The notes: generated from the letters alone by a model not told the origin. A stretch of DNA of 64,000 nucleotides from Mesorhizobium sp. Pch-S (GCF_004136315.1 NZ_CP029562.1:620001-684000); one strand, 5' to 3'. Positions 1-9,683 are shown, counted from the stretch's first letter. A program made the numbers and translations.

Positions 1-303
1 GACCTCGCCGGCAAGCTGGCGCAGGCCAGACGGCTGACCGAGGACTCGACCAAGGAACAGGCTTCGGCCGGGCTCGATGCGCTGACGGACGCGGAGCGCG
101 AACTGTTCTCCAAGCTGAACGCCGCCTACGTCACCACTTTCGGCTTCCCCTTCATCATCGCGGTAAAGGGCAAGACCAAGGATGAGATCCTGGCGGCATT
201 CGAGACCCGCATCGGCAACAGCCGCGGCGAGGAATTCGAAACCGCCTGCAAACAGGTCGAACGCATCGCGCTGCTGCGCCTCAAGGATATTTTGCCCGAA
301 TAG
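1..303 (+). CDS. uraD: OHCU decarboxylase, C-terminal part (truncated by window edge)
   Basis: The first 100 codons are open and end in TAG. They read as the C-terminal two thirds of 2-oxo-4-hydroxy-4-carboxy-5-ureidoimidazoline decarboxylase, the enzyme that turns the product of uricase and HIU hydrolase into S-allantoin. Visible family landmarks are STKEQASAGLD (the conserved Ser/Glu/Gln stretch of the active site) and FGFPFIIAVKG. The N-terminal catalytic His region lies outside the window. The next gene starts 10 bases after the stop and the following genes act on later ureide intermediates, so this is one catabolic unit. Identity rests on motifs and context. Confidence 0.85.
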   Translation, partial: DLAGKLAQARRLTEDSTKEQASAGLDALTDAERELFSKLNAAYVTTFGFPFIIAVKGKTKDEILAAFETRIGNSRGEEFETACKQVERIALLRLKDILPE

Positions 304-313
304 GCCTGAACTG

Positions 314-1162
314 ATGGATATGATGAAGATGGCTGATCGCACCTACTACGCGCCGAAAGGCGGATTGCCGCCGCAGACCGACCTGATCACCGACCGCGCG
401 GTGTTCACGGAGGCCTATGCGGTCATCCCCAAACGCGAATTCAGCGACATCGTCACCTCCTATCTGCCGGGGTGGGACCAAACGCGGTTGTGGATCATCG
501 CCCGCCCGCTGTCGGGTTTCGCCGAGACCTTCTCGCAATACATCATGGAAGTGCAGCCGGGCGGCGGCAGCGACAGACCCGAACCGGACAGCAGCGCCGA
601 AGGCGTGCTTTTCGTGGTCGAGGGCGAGGTCACCGTTACGCTTGCCGGCAAGAACCATGACATGAAGCCGGGCGGCTACGCGTTCCTGCCGCCGTCGAGC
701 GGCTGGACATTGCGCAACAACGGCAAGGCGACCGCGCGTTTCCACTGGATCCGCAAGGCTTATGAAAAGGCCGAGGGCGTCGATGTGCCCGAGCCGATCT
801 TCACCAACGAGAACGACATCGCTCCCAATCCGATGCCGGACACAGAAGGCCGCTGGGCGACGACGCGTTTCGTCGATCCTATGGACCTGCGTCACGACAT
901 GCATGTCACCATCGTGACGTTCGAGCCGGGCGGCATCATCCCGTTCCCGGAAACGCATGTGATGGAGCACGGGCTCTACGTGCTGGAAGGCAAGGCGGTC
1001 TACCGTCTCAACCAGGACTGGGTGGAGGTGCAGGCCGGCGACTACATGTGGCTGCGCGCCTTTTGCCCGCAGGCCTGTTATGCAGGCGGGCCCGGTAAAT
1101 TCCGCTACCTGCTCTACAAGGACGTCAACCGCCACGCCAGGCTCGGCGGCTTCGGACGCTAA
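314..1162 (+). CDS. allE: (S)-ureidoglycine aminohydrolase, bicupin
   Basis: About 282 residues with two cupin domains: an N-terminal one around EGVLFVVEGEV and a C-terminal one around HGLYVLEGKA. The C-terminal cupin carries E213-x-H215-x3-H219 and Q253, matching the Mn ligands of ureidoglycine aminohydrolase (YlbA/AllE family). The enzyme releases ammonia from S-ureidoglycine to give S-ureidoglycolate, the substrate of the next gene. I chose the first ATG after the uraD stop; an in-frame ATG five codons later (MADRTYY) is equally possible because neither has a strong Shine-Dalgarno. The 25-base gap to the next gene implies an operon with it. Confidence 0.85.
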   Translation: MDMMKMADRTYYAPKGGLPPQTDLITDRAVFTEAYAVIPKREFSDIVTSYLPGWDQTRLWIIARPLSGFAETFSQYIMEVQPGGGSDRPEPDSSAEGVLFVVEGEVTVTLAGKNHDMKPGGYAFLPPSSGWTLRNNGKATARFHWIRKAYEKAEGVDVPEPIFTNENDIAPNPMPDTEGRWATTRFVDPMDLRHDMHVTIVTFEPGGIIPFPETHVMEHGLYVLEGKAVYRLNQDWVEVQAGDYMWLRAFCPQACYAGGPGKFRYLLYKDVNRHARLGGFGR

Positions 1163-1187
1163 CACCCGTCTGCAAAGAGGTCAGACC

Positions 1188-1697
1188 ATGACGCGCATCA
1201 TCACCGCCAAACTTCTGACGCGCGCGAACTTTGCCGAATTCGGCGAGGTCATCGATACCGAGACCGACAGCCATTACCCGATCAACAACGGCCGGTGCGA
1301 GCGGTTTCACGCACTCGCCCGCCCGGAAGCGATCGGCCCGAACGGCCATGTGCTGATCAACCTCTTCAAGGGAACGCCCTACGAATTTCCGCTGAAGCTC
1401 TCCATGGTCGAACGGCATCCCTTCGGCAGCCAGGCTTTCGTGCCGCTTTCACCCCGCCCCTTCGTAGTCGTGGTCTGCCACGACAGTCCTGATGGACCCG
1501 CCGAGCCGCGCGCCTTCGTCACCAGGCCGGGCCAGGGCGTCAACTATCCGCGCAATCTCTGGCATGGCGTGCTCACGCCCATCGGCGAGCCGCAGGACTT
1601 CGTCGTCGTCGACCGCGGCGGGGACGGCTCCAATGTCGAAGAATTCCACTTTTCGCATCCCTACGAAATCCACCTGCCCGAAGGGTTCCAGTCATGA
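1188..1697 (+). CDS. allA: Ureidoglycolate lyase
   Basis: 169 residues, the usual size for AllA, which splits S-ureidoglycolate into glyoxylate and urea. Recognisable family stretches are NNGRCERFHALA near residue 33 and NYPRNLWHGVLTP near residue 113, where the His lies in the cupin-like core. The ATG is chosen over longer in-frame options because AAAGAGG sits 7 bases upstream and the protein then starts at the family N-terminus. The stop overlaps the next start as ATGA, indicating translational coupling. Function follows from family and from the enzyme before it. Confidence 0.9.
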   Translation: MTRIITAKLLTRANFAEFGEVIDTETDSHYPINNGRCERFHALARPEAIGPNGHVLINLFKGTPYEFPLKLSMVERHPFGSQAFVPLSPRPFVVVVCHDSPDGPAEPRAFVTRPGQGVNYPRNLWHGVLTPIGEPQDFVVVDRGGDGSNVEEFHFSHPYEIHLPEGFQS

Positions 1698-2287
1698 CCG
1701 ATGTTTCGCTGATCGACCGCCTGCTCGACGTCATCGAGCATGACATCGTGCCGAAGACCGAAGACGGTGTCGCCGATGGCAACAAGCTGTTCGGGGCCGC
1801 AATCCTGCGCAAGAGCGATCGCTCGCTGGTGTTGGCGGAAACCAACAACGAGACCGAGAACCCGCTCTGGCATGGCGAAGTGCATTGCCTGAAGCGCTTT
1901 TACGAGATGCCGAAGGCCGAGCGGGTCGACACCAAGGACGCGATCTTCTTGGCCACGCATGAACCGTGTTCACTGTGCCTTTCGGCGATCACCTGGACCG
2001 GCTTCGACAATTTCTACTATCTGTTCAGCCATGAGGATTCGCGCGACAGCTTCGCCATTCCGCATGACCTGAAGATCCTGAAAGAAGTCTTCACGCTCGA
2101 GCCGGGCGGCTACAATGCCGAAAACGCTTACTGGAAAAGCTATTCGCTGCGCCGCCTGGTGCGGGACTTGCCCGAGACCGAGCGCGCCCGGCTGGAGAAA
2201 CGCATCGGGACCATCTCGGATAAATACGACGCGCTCTCCTCCGACTACCAGGATGGTAAGGCCGACAACGACATCCCGTTGAACTAG
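1694..2287 (+). CDS. Cytidine-deaminase-fold nucleoside/base deaminase
   Basis: 197 residues with the zinc signature of the deaminase superfamily: HGE near residue 58 (proton-shuttle Glu) and PCSLC near residue 97 (two Cys ligands). The second residue is Gly rather than the usual Ala of HAE. The C-terminal ~80 residues (charged, after KILKEVFTLEPGG) are longer than in a minimal deaminase. Translational coupling to allA suggests a substrate in purine or ureide breakdown, for example a purine base or nucleoside; this is inference from position. It could instead be a pyrimidine deaminase. Confidence 0.7.
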   Translation: MTDVSLIDRLLDVIEHDIVPKTEDGVADGNKLFGAAILRKSDRSLVLAETNNETENPLWHGEVHCLKRFYEMPKAERVDTKDAIFLATHEPCSLCLSAITWTGFDNFYYLFSHEDSRDSFAIPHDLKILKEVFTLEPGGYNAENAYWKSYSLRRLVRDLPETERARLEKRIGTISDKYDALSSDYQDGKADNDIPLN

Positions 2288-2354
2288 CTCCGCGGCCAAC
2301 ATTCGAGAAAATACCGGAACGTCGCCCCCCGTAAGGGTGAAAGACGGCATGTCA

Positions 2355-2377
2355 TATGCGGCAATCAATGTCGCATA
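2355..2377. promoter_or_regulatory. Inverted-repeat operator upstream of first binding-protein gene
   Basis: TATGCGGCA, five bases, then TGTCGCATA: 9-base arms with one mismatch, ending 91 bases before the start codon. The same element at the same distance precedes the second binding-protein paralogue. Spacing and conservation suggest a dimeric regulator site; the regulator is not identified. Confidence 0.6.
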
Positions 2378-2468
2378 CTGCCTTGCGACCAAATTTCCCT
2401 TACGTCCATTATCTCCTCACAGAACAAGAAATCGACCACAACGGTCGACCCAAAAGAGTGAGGAACCA

Positions 2469-4058
2469 ATGTCGAATGAACTCGAATACCTCAGCCGCCG
2501 CGTTGCCGCCGGCAGGCTGAACCGGCGCGATTTTCTGGGTCGCGCCGCAGCACTTGGCGTCAGCGCCACCTTCGCCAACACGCTGCTCAGCGATGCGGCA
2601 AGGGCCGAAGGCCCGGTCAAAGGCGGTGTGCTGAAGGCAGGCATGCAGGGAGGTGCAGCCACCGACAGCCTCGATCCCGCGCTCTGGGCCAGCCAGGTCC
2701 CCTACACGTTCGGCCGCTGCTGGGGCGAACAGATGGTGGAGGTGACACCAACGGGCGGCATCGAACCCAAGCTCGCCGAATCCTATGAGTCGTCCGACGA
2801 CGCCAAGACCTGGATCTTCAAGATCCGCAAGGGCGTCACCTTCCACAATGGCAAGGAGATGACGCCTCAGGACATCGTGGCAACGCTGGAGCGCCATGGC
2901 GACAAGAATTCGAAGTCGGCGGCACTTGCCTTCATTTCCGAATTCGAAAGCGTCAAGGCCGATGGCGGCAATGTCGTCATCAAGCTGAAGGAGCCCAACG
3001 CCGACCTGCCCTATGTCTGCGCCGACTTCCACCTGATGATCCAGCCGAATGGCGGCAAGGACAATGCGACTGCTGGTATCGGCACAGGCCCCTACAAGAT
3101 CGTCACCAACGAGCCGGGCGTGCGCCATGTCGGCGCCCGCCACGAGGGCCATTGGGATCAGGCCCGACGCGGTCATGCCGACCAGATCGAGATCATCGTC
3201 ATCAACGACGCCACTGCACGCACCTCGGCACTGCAGGGCGGCCAGGTGCATATGATCAACCGCGTCGAGCCGAAGATCGTCTCGCTGGTCAAGCGCGTGC
3301 CGGGCGTTACCATTCGCAACGTCGCCGGCAAGGGCCATTACGTCTTCATCGCTCATTGCAACACCGCGCCCTTCGACAACAACGACCTCAGGCTGGCGTT
3401 GAAATACGCGGTCGACCGCGAGGAGATGGTGCAGAAGATCCTGGGTGGCTACGGCACCGTCGGCAACGACATGCCGGCGAGCAAAGCCTACGCGCTGTTC
3501 TCCGACGACATCGAGCAGCGAAAATACGATCCAGACAAGGCGAAGTTCCACTTCAAGAAGTCCGGGCATTCAGGACCGGTGCTTTTGCGCACTTCGGACG
3601 TCGCCTTCCCCGGCGCGGTCGATGCCGCCCAGCTCTACCAGCAAAGTGCCGCCAAGGCCGGCATCCAGATCGAGGTCAAGCGCGAACCGGGTGACGGCTA
3701 CTGGTCGGAGGTGTGGAACAAGCAGCCTTTCTCCATGTCCTACTGGACAGGTCGCCCGACGCAGGACCAAGTCTATTCCATCGCTTACCTCAAGAACGCG
3801 GAGTGGAACGACACCCGCTTCTTCCGCGACGATTTCGACAAGCTGATCCTGCAGGCGCGCTCGGAGCTCGATTCAGCCAAGCGCAAGGCGCTCTATCGCC
3901 AGGCGGGCGTCATGCTGCGTGACGAAGGCGGTGTCATCGTTCCGATGTTCAACGACTACATCGATGCGACCAGCGCCAAGGTCGGCGGCTGGGTCGACGA
4001 TGTGAACAGCGAACTGATGAACGGTCATGCCCTGACCAAATGCTGGCTGCAGGCGTGA
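2469..4058 (+). CDS. Peptide-type ABC transporter substrate-binding protein, paralogue 1
   Basis: 529 residues of the SBP_bac_5 (DppA/OppA) family. The N-terminus carries a twin-arginine motif, NRRDFLGRAAALG at residues 18-30, with a cleavable AEG region near residue 44, so export as a folded protein through Tat is expected. SSDDAKTWIFKIRKGVTFHNG is the usual N-lobe signature. The ATG is set by GTGAGGA seven bases upstream; reading further upstream would absorb the operator. Two paralogues of identical length (second and third binding proteins of this locus) share most motifs, including the C-terminal CWL-x-A. The ligand is unknown; adjacency to ureide catabolism makes a ureide or nitrogen-rich compound a hypothesis, peptides the default. 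Confidence 0.85.
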   Translation: MSNELEYLSRRVAAGRLNRRDFLGRAAALGVSATFANTLLSDAARAEGPVKGGVLKAGMQGGAATDSLDPALWASQVPYTFGRCWGEQMVEVTPTGGIEPKLAESYESSDDAKTWIFKIRKGVTFHNGKEMTPQDIVATLERHGDKNSKSAALAFISEFESVKADGGNVVIKLKEPNADLPYVCADFHLMIQPNGGKDNATAGIGTGPYKIVTNEPGVRHVGARHEGHWDQARRGHADQIEIIVINDATARTSALQGGQVHMINRVEPKIVSLVKRVPGVTIRNVAGKGHYVFIAHCNTAPFDNNDLRLALKYAVDREEMVQKILGGYGTVGNDMPASKAYALFSDDIEQRKYDPDKAKFHFKKSGHSGPVLLRTSDVAFPGAVDAAQLYQQSAAKAGIQIEVKREPGDGYWSEVWNKQPFSMSYWTGRPTQDQVYSIAYLKNAEWNDTRFFRDDFDKLILQARSELDSAKRKALYRQAGVMLRDEGGVIVPMFNDYIDATSAKVGGWVDDVNSELMNGHALTKCWLQA

Positions 4059-4440
4059 GGGGAAATTTTCGCGAAAGCAATGCCTGACCTTGCAGTGATC
4101 GGTTGCGTGGAACTTTCGACAATCCGCGCAACCGCATGCCGCAAACAGGACATCCACATCATCTCTGGCCCAAAGCAGGCTGCCAGACCACCGACAAACA
4201 GCGTCCAACTCTGCAGAATCCCCATTTTCACCGGAGAAGGGTGCGATTTCGAGACAATCCGGCGGCTGTTTTCCAAAACGCCAAAAGCCGTACACGCACG
4301 AGCATCTCAAAAACGACATGCCATATGCGGCAGTCGATGTCGCATGCGGCCTTGCGCTGAAGTTTCCCTTACGTCCATTATTCTCCCGACAAAAACAAGA
4401 AATCGACCAAATGGTCGAGCCAAAAGAGTGAGGAACAAGA
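4059..4440. other. 382-base gap with duplicated upstream region
   Basis: No gene seen. The last ~120 bases are a second copy of the region before the first binding-protein gene: inverted repeat, CCTTACGTCCATTAT box, GAAATCGACCA, then AAAAGAGTGAGGAAC before the ATG. The first ~250 bases have no feature I recognise. The duplication therefore covered promoter plus gene. Confidence 0.7.
4324..4346. promoter_or_regulatory. Second copy of the inverted-repeat operator
   Basis: TATGCGGCA, five bases, TGTCGCATG, ending 94 bases before the start of the second binding-protein gene. It differs from the first copy in the spacer and the last base only, so the arms are the conserved part. Confidence 0.6.
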
Positions 4441-6030
4441 ATGTCGAATGAACTCGAGTACCTCAGCCGTCGCGTTGCCGCGGGCCAGCTGAACCGCCGC
4501 GATTTCCTCGGCCGTGCGGCAGCGCTCGGCGTCACTGCGGCTTTCGCCAACACGCTTCTCAGCGATGCCGCCAGGGCGGAAGGCCCGGTCAAGGGCGGAA
4601 CACTGAAGGCCGGCCTGCAGGGCGGCGAATCCTCCAACGTGCTCGATCCGGCGCTGAACCTCAGCCAGGTGAACTTCAACTTCGGCAAATGCTGGGGCGA
4701 GATGCTGGTCGAGCTGAATCCCGACGGCAGCCTCGACAACCGTATCGCGGAGTCAATCGGCTCGTCGGACGACGCCAAGGTCTGGACGATGAAGATCCGC
4801 AAGGGCATCGAGTTCCACAACGGCAAGACCGTCGCGCCCCAGGACGTGGTCGCCACGCTCGAACGCCACAGCGACGCGAAGTCGAAATCGGCCGCGCTCG
4901 GTATCCTGCAAGGCATCGACAAGATGGCGGTGAATGGCGACGAGGTCGTCATCACTCTCAAGGATCCAAACGCCGACTTCCCTTATCTGATGGCCGACTA
5001 CCATCTCGTCATCCAGCCGAACGGTGGCAAGGATGATCCGAATGCCGGCATCAGCGCCGGCCCCTACAAGGTGACCGTCAACGAACCGGGTGTACGTTAC
5101 GGCGGCGAGAAATTCGCCAACTACTGGCAGGGCGACAAGATCGGCCATGCCGCGCAGGTCGAGATCATCGTCATCAATGACGCCACCGCGCGCACCGCCG
5201 CGCTGCAGGGCGGCCAGGTGAACATGATCAACCGCGTCGAGCCGAAGATCGTCGACCTGGTCAAGCGCGTGCCGGGCGTCACCATCCAGGCCGTGTCGGG
5301 CAAGGGCTTCTATCCATTCAACATGTTCTGCGACACCGCGCCCTTCGACAGCAACGACCTCAGGATGGCGCTCAAGCTCGCCATGGACCGCGAGGAGTTG
5401 CTGGAGAAGATCCTCCGCGGCTACGGCAAGGTGGGCAACGACATTCCGGTCAACGAAGCCTATCCGCTGTTCCCGACCGATCTCGAGCAGCGCAAGTTCG
5501 ATCCCGAAAAGGCCGCCGAGTTCTACAAGAAGTCGGGACATTCCGGTTCCATCCTGCTGCGAACCTCGGACGTCGCCTTCCCCGGTGCCGTTGACGCTGC
5601 GCAGCTCTACCAGCAGAGCTGCGCCAAGGCCGGCATCAAGATCGAGATCAAGCGCGAGCCGGGCGACGGCTACTGGTCGGAAGTCTGGAACAAGCAGCCA
5701 TTCTCCCTCTCCTACTGGGGCGGACGGCCGACGCAGGACCAGATGTATTCCACCGCCTACATCTCCAGCGCCGACTGGAACGACACGCGCTTCAAGCGCC
5801 CGGAGTTCGACAAGATGGTGCTGGCCGCACGCGGCGAGCTCGACCAGGACAAGCGCAAGAAGATGTACACCGACATCGCCACAGTGATGCGCGACGAAGG
5901 TGGCCTGATCGTTCCGTTCTTCAACCAGTATATCGACGCATCCGGCAAAGGCGTGCAGGGTTGGGTAAGCAATCCCGCGCAGGAGATGTGCGGCGGCTAC
6001 GCCCTGTCGATCTGCTGGCTGGCGGCCTGA
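4441..6030 (+). CDS. Peptide-type ABC transporter substrate-binding protein, paralogue 2
   Basis: 529 residues, SBP_bac_5 family, with the same Tat leader (RRDFLGRAAALG from residue 19) as paralogue 1. It shares long identical runs with both other copies, for example HLVIQPNGGKD-type and LLRTSDVAFPGAVDAAQLYQ. It is closer to the third copy in the central region (SGKGFYPFNMFCDTAPFD versus SGRGFYPFNMFCDTAPFD), while paralogue 1 has GHYVFIAHCNTAPFD there; that segment may tune ligand choice. It sits 13 bases before the permease gene and is probably the cognate binding protein of the operon. Confidence 0.85.
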   Translation: MSNELEYLSRRVAAGQLNRRDFLGRAAALGVTAAFANTLLSDAARAEGPVKGGTLKAGLQGGESSNVLDPALNLSQVNFNFGKCWGEMLVELNPDGSLDNRIAESIGSSDDAKVWTMKIRKGIEFHNGKTVAPQDVVATLERHSDAKSKSAALGILQGIDKMAVNGDEVVITLKDPNADFPYLMADYHLVIQPNGGKDDPNAGISAGPYKVTVNEPGVRYGGEKFANYWQGDKIGHAAQVEIIVINDATARTAALQGGQVNMINRVEPKIVDLVKRVPGVTIQAVSGKGFYPFNMFCDTAPFDSNDLRMALKLAMDREELLEKILRGYGKVGNDIPVNEAYPLFPTDLEQRKFDPEKAAEFYKKSGHSGSILLRTSDVAFPGAVDAAQLYQQSCAKAGIKIEIKREPGDGYWSEVWNKQPFSLSYWGGRPTQDQMYSTAYISSADWNDTRFKRPEFDKMVLAARGELDQDKRKKMYTDIATVMRDEGGLIVPFFNQYIDASGKGVQGWVSNPAQEMCGGYALSICWLAA

Positions 6031-6043
6031 TCCAGGCCGCCCG

Positions 6044-7003
6044 GTGAGTTCGCCCATCCTGAAGCTGATCGCCCAACGCATCGCGTTGGGCCTTCTGCTG
6101 CTGTTCGCCGTCTCCGTGCTGATCTTTGTCGGCACGCAGATCCTTCCGGGCGACGTTGCCCAGTCCATCCTCGGCCAGTCGGCCACTGCGGAGTCGCTCG
6201 CCAACCTGCGCGAGGCGCTCGGCCTCAATGATCCCGCCTATATCCGTTATTTCAGATGGCTGGGCGGCATCCTCACCGGCAATCTCGGCACGGCATTGTC
6301 GTCGGGCCAGGATATCGCATCCGCCATCGGCGGGAGGCTGTGGAACACGCTGTTCCTCGCCTTCTGGGCCGCTGCGGTCTCGGTACCGCTGGCAATCGGC
6401 CTCGGCCTGCTTGCCGTGCGTTATCGCAACGGCTTCGTCGACAAGCTGATCTCCGGACTGGCGCTGGCATCCACGTCGCTGCCGGAATTCTTCATCGGCT
6501 ACCTGCTCGTCTATTTCTTCGCGGTGCAGTGGCAGATCTTCCCCGGCATCTCCACCGTCTATGACGGCATGCCGTTCCTGGAACGCATGAAGGCGATCGC
6601 CCTGCCCGCCACCGCGCTGACGCTGGTGGTACTGGCGCATATGATGCGCATGACACGCGCGGCGATCCTCAATGTCATGCAGTCGGCCTATATCGAGACG
6701 GCCGAACTCAAGGGGCTGTCGCCGTTCAACATCATCCGCAAGCACGCGTTCCCGAATGCGATAGCCCCGGTGGTCAATGTGGTGATGCTGAACCTCGCCT
6801 ATCTGATCGTTGGCGTCGTCGTGGTCGAGGTCATCTTCGTCTATCCGGGCATGGGTCAGTATCTGGTCGACCATGTCGCCAAGCGCGACGTGCCGGTGGT
6901 GCAGGCCGTCGGCCTGATCTTTGCCGCCGTCTACATCACCTTGAACATGATCGCCGACATTGCCGCGATCCTCGCCAATCCGCGTCTGCGGCATCCGAAG
7001 TGA
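6044..7003 (+). CDS. ABC transporter permease, DppB type
   Basis: 319 residues, six predicted membrane segments, binding-protein-dependent transport family. The EAA loop that docks the ATPase is visible as ETAELKGLSPFNIIRKHAFP around residues 221-240. The GTG start is chosen because it begins the family N-terminus (SSPILKLIAQRIALG) 13 bases after the preceding stop; no ATG fits as well. It pairs with the next gene to form the membrane channel of the importer. Confidence 0.85.
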   Translation: MSSPILKLIAQRIALGLLLLFAVSVLIFVGTQILPGDVAQSILGQSATAESLANLREALGLNDPAYIRYFRWLGGILTGNLGTALSSGQDIASAIGGRLWNTLFLAFWAAAVSVPLAIGLGLLAVRYRNGFVDKLISGLALASTSLPEFFIGYLLVYFFAVQWQIFPGISTVYDGMPFLERMKAIALPATALTLVVLAHMMRMTRAAILNVMQSAYIETAELKGLSPFNIIRKHAFPNAIAPVVNVVMLNLAYLIVGVVVVEVIFVYPGMGQYLVDHVAKRDVPVVQAVGLIFAAVYITLNMIADIAAILANPRLRHPK

Positions 7004-7010
7004 GGGCGGC

Positions 7011-7832
7011 ATGAGACAGATCCCCCTCACGGCCTGGATCGGCCTGATCCTGACCGGAATGTTCCTGATCTGCGCGGTCTTTGCGCCCTGGATCGCGCCA
7101 TATGGCAATGGCGAGATCGTCGGCGACGTCTGGGCGCCGATGTCGTCGGCCAACGTGCTTGGCACCGACAATCTCGGCCGCGACCTGCTTTCGCGCATGA
7201 TCTATGGTGCGCGCATCACCATATTCATCGCCGTGCTGGCGACGGCGCTGGCGTTCGGCCTGGGCTCCATCCTCGGCTTCACCGCAGCGACGGTCGGCGG
7301 CAAGTTCGACATGATCCTGTCACGTTTCGTCGACCTTCTGATGGCAATCCCGACGCTGATCTTCGCGTTGGTGGTGCTGTCGGTGCTGCCTTCCACGATC
7401 GTCACGCTGATCCTGGTGATGGGCATCCTCGATTCGACCCGTGTCTATCGCCTGTCGCGCGCGGTCGCCGTCGACATCAACGTCATGGATTTCGTCGAAG
7501 CCGCCAAGCTGCGCGGCGAAGGCATGGGCTGGATCATCTTCCGGGAGATCCTGCCCAATGCGCTATCGCCCCTGATCTCGGAACTAGGCCTGCGTTTCAT
7601 CTATGCAGTGCTCTTCCTGTCAGCCCTGTCCTTCCTTGGCCTGGGCGTGCAGCCGCCGGACGCCGACTGGGGCGGCATGGTGAAGGAGAACAAGGACGGC
7701 ATCGTCTTCGGCATCCCGGCAGCGCTCATCCCGGCGGCCGCGATCGCACTGCTCGCCATCTCGGTCAACCTCGTCGCCGACTGGGTGCTGAACCGCACCT
7801 CGGACCTGAAGGGAGGACGCGGCAATGGCTAA
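7011..7832 (+). CDS. ABC transporter permease, DppC type
   Basis: 273 residues with a DppC-like N-terminal helix, the conserved HxLGTDxxGRD-like segment (VLGTDNLGRDLLSRM near residue 48) and an EAA loop, EAAKLRGEGMGWIIFREILP around residues 164-183. The ATG lies 7 bases after the preceding stop, behind GAGGGCGGC. The 3' end overlaps the ATPase gene by 8 bases. It forms the inner-membrane heterodimer with the preceding permease. Confidence 0.85.
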   Translation: MRQIPLTAWIGLILTGMFLICAVFAPWIAPYGNGEIVGDVWAPMSSANVLGTDNLGRDLLSRMIYGARITIFIAVLATALAFGLGSILGFTAATVGGKFDMILSRFVDLLMAIPTLIFALVVLSVLPSTIVTLILVMGILDSTRVYRLSRAVAVDINVMDFVEAAKLRGEGMGWIIFREILPNALSPLISELGLRFIYAVLFLSALSFLGLGVQPPDADWGGMVKENKDGIVFGIPAALIPAAAIALLAISVNLVADWVLNRTSDLKGGRGNG

Positions 7833-9489
7833 GGCGCAAGCGGCAACGCAGAAGCCGGAAATGCTGCTCGACATCCGCGATCTCAGGATCGAGGCACGGG
7901 TGTTCCCACCCGACGAGGCGCCCAAGACCGTCACGCTGGTGCATGACGTCTCCCTGACATTGAAGCGCGGCAAGGTGCTGGGCCTCATCGGAGAATCCGG
8001 CGCCGGCAAGTCGACCATCGGCCTGTCATCAATGGCCTATGGTCGTGGTGGCGTGAAGATCACCGGTGGCCAGGTCCTGCTCAACGGGCGCGATATCCTG
8101 CCGCTCGGCCTGTCGGGCGTGCGCAAACTGCGCGGCCGCGAGGTCTGCTATGTGGCGCAGTCGGCTGCGGCCGCTTTCAACCCTGCGCACAAGCTGATGG
8201 ACCAGGTGGTGGAGGCTGCGCTGCTGCATGGTGTCGCCACGCGCGCCGAAGCCGAGAAACGGGCGGTGGCGCTGTTCAAGAAGCTCAGCCTGCCCAATCC
8301 CGAAACCATCGGCAATCGCTACCCGCACCAGGTCTCGGGCGGCCAGCTGCAGCGCGTGATGACGGCGATGGCGCTGTGTTCGGAACCCGATCTCATCGTC
8401 TTCGACGAGCCGACGACGGCACTGGACGTGACGACGCAGATCGACGTGCTGGCCGCGATCAAGGATGCCATCCGCGACACCCATGTCGCGGCGCTCTACA
8501 TCAGCCACGACCTTGCCGTCGTGGCGCAGGTCGCCGACGAGATCCTGGTGCTGCGCCATGGCCGGCTGGTCGAGCGCGGCGACACCCACCAGATCATCAA
8601 GCTGCCGCAGCAGGACTATACGCGCGCCCTGGTGGCGGTGCACGAAATCGACCACACCGAAAAGCAGCCGAGCCCCACCCCGGTTCTCTCGGTGAAGAAT
8701 GTGACGGCCGCCTATGGTGGCGGCGCCGTCAAGGTGCTCAAGAACGTCTCGGTCGACCTGCATCCCGGCCAGACGCTGGCGGTGGTCGGCGAGTCCGGCT
8801 CCGGCAAGTCGACGCTGGCGCGTGCCATCACCGGGCTTCTGCCGCCGGAAGCAGGTTCGATCAGCTTTGCCGGCCGCACCTTGTCCAACCGCCTCGCCGA
8901 CCGGCCGAAGGAAGACCTGCGCCAGTTGCAGATGATCTACCAGATGGCCGATGTCGCCATGAACCCGCGCCAGACCGTTCGCACCATCATCGGCCGGCCG
9001 CTCGAATTCTATTTCGGCATGCGTGGCAAGGCGCGCGACCAGCGTATCACCGAACTGCTCGACAAGATCGAGATGGGCCAGGGCTTCGCGGACCGGTATC
9101 CGGCCGAGCTTTCCGGTGGTCAGAAACAGCGCGTCTGCATTGCCCGCGCCCTGGCGGCGAAGCCGAAGCTGATCATCTGCGACGAAGTCACCTCCGCGCT
9201 CGATCCGCTGGTTGCCAACGGCATCCTGAAACTGCTGCTCGAATTGCAGCAGGAAGAAAAGGTAGCCTACCTGTTCATCACGCATGACATCGCCACGGTG
9301 AAGTCGATCGCCGACGCGATCGCGGTCATGTATCGCGGCGAAGTCGTGCGTTATGGCCCCAAGAGCCAGGTGCTGGCACCGCCCTTCGACGCCTACACCG
9401 ATCTGCTGCTTTCCTCGGTGCCGGAGATGGAACAGGGCTGGCTGGAAAGCGCGATCCAGGGACGGCGCATGGAAAGTGCCGGAAACTAG
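7825..9489 (+). CDS. Fused double ATPase of the peptide-type ABC importer (DppD-DppF)
   Basis: 554 residues containing two complete ABC cassettes, so one polypeptide replaces the usual DppD plus DppF pair. Cassette 1: Walker [10 protein letters not shown] at residues 56-64, signature VSGGQLQRV, Walker B LIVFDEPT. Cassette 2: Walker [10 protein letters not shown] at 322-330, signature LSGGQKQRV, Walker [13 protein letters not shown]. Cytoplasmic, energising uptake through the two upstream permeases. In cassette 2 the D-loop reads ...ALDPLVANG, still canonical. Both cassettes look catalytically intact. Confidence 0.9.
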   Translation: MAKAQAATQKPEMLLDIRDLRIEARVFPPDEAPKTVTLVHDVSLTLKRGKVLGLIGESGAGKSTIGLSSMAYGRGGVKITGGQVLLNGRDILPLGLSGVRKLRGREVCYVAQSAAAAFNPAHKLMDQVVEAALLHGVATRAEAEKRAVALFKKLSLPNPETIGNRYPHQVSGGQLQRVMTAMALCSEPDLIVFDEPTTALDVTTQIDVLAAIKDAIRDTHVAALYISHDLAVVAQVADEILVLRHGRLVERGDTHQIIKLPQQDYTRALVAVHEIDHTEKQPSPTPVLSVKNVTAAYGGGAVKVLKNVSVDLHPGQTLAVVGESGSGKSTLARAITGLLPPEAGSISFAGRTLSNRLADRPKEDLRQLQMIYQMADVAMNPRQTVRTIIGRPLEFYFGMRGKARDQRITELLDKIEMGQGFADRYPAELSGGQKQRVCIARALAAKPKLIICDEVTSALDPLVANGILKLLLELQQEEKVAYLFITHDIATVKSIADAIAVMYRGEVVRYGPKSQVLAPPFDAYTDLLLSSVPEMEQGWLESAIQGRRMESAGN

Positions 9490-9590
9490 AGCAATTCCAG
9501 GAAAACCGTGCAACGGTTTTCCGCTTGTAATTTTGTAAAAACAAATAGTTAGAGCGTTTCCGCATTTCCGTGAAAAACGGAAACGCTCCG
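9490..9590. repeat. Dispersed palindromic repeat, full-length copy
   Basis: Two joined modules: GAGCAATTCCAGG...AAAACC-type and, after AGTTA, a palindrome with arms GAGCGTTTCCG and CGGAAACGCTC (outer ends 9552 and 9588). Four further copies lie in gaps elsewhere in the window, one inverted. It separates the ATPase gene from the third binding-protein gene and could form a strong hairpin that ends or trims the transcript. Confidence 0.75.
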
Positions 9591-9683
9591 GGTTTCGGGC
9601 AGACTGTCATCCGGCCGCAACGCGCGGCCGCCACTGTGATCTCCTTGGGGTGAACAAGCCCGAAACAGGGAAGGGAGCAGACA

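Noticed and set aside
2337..2468. N-terminal extension of the first binding protein
   Set aside because: Would cover the duplicated operator and displace the Tat signal from the N-terminus; the paralogue confirms the internal ATG.
4753..6228. 491-codon open frame antisense to the second binding protein
   Set aside because: High-GC codon bias opens long antisense frames; this one has no family features and the sense strand encodes a clear protein.
8029..9513. 494-codon open frame antisense to the double ATPase
   Set aside because: Histidine/arginine/glutamine-rich shadow translation of a gene with two intact ABC cassettes.
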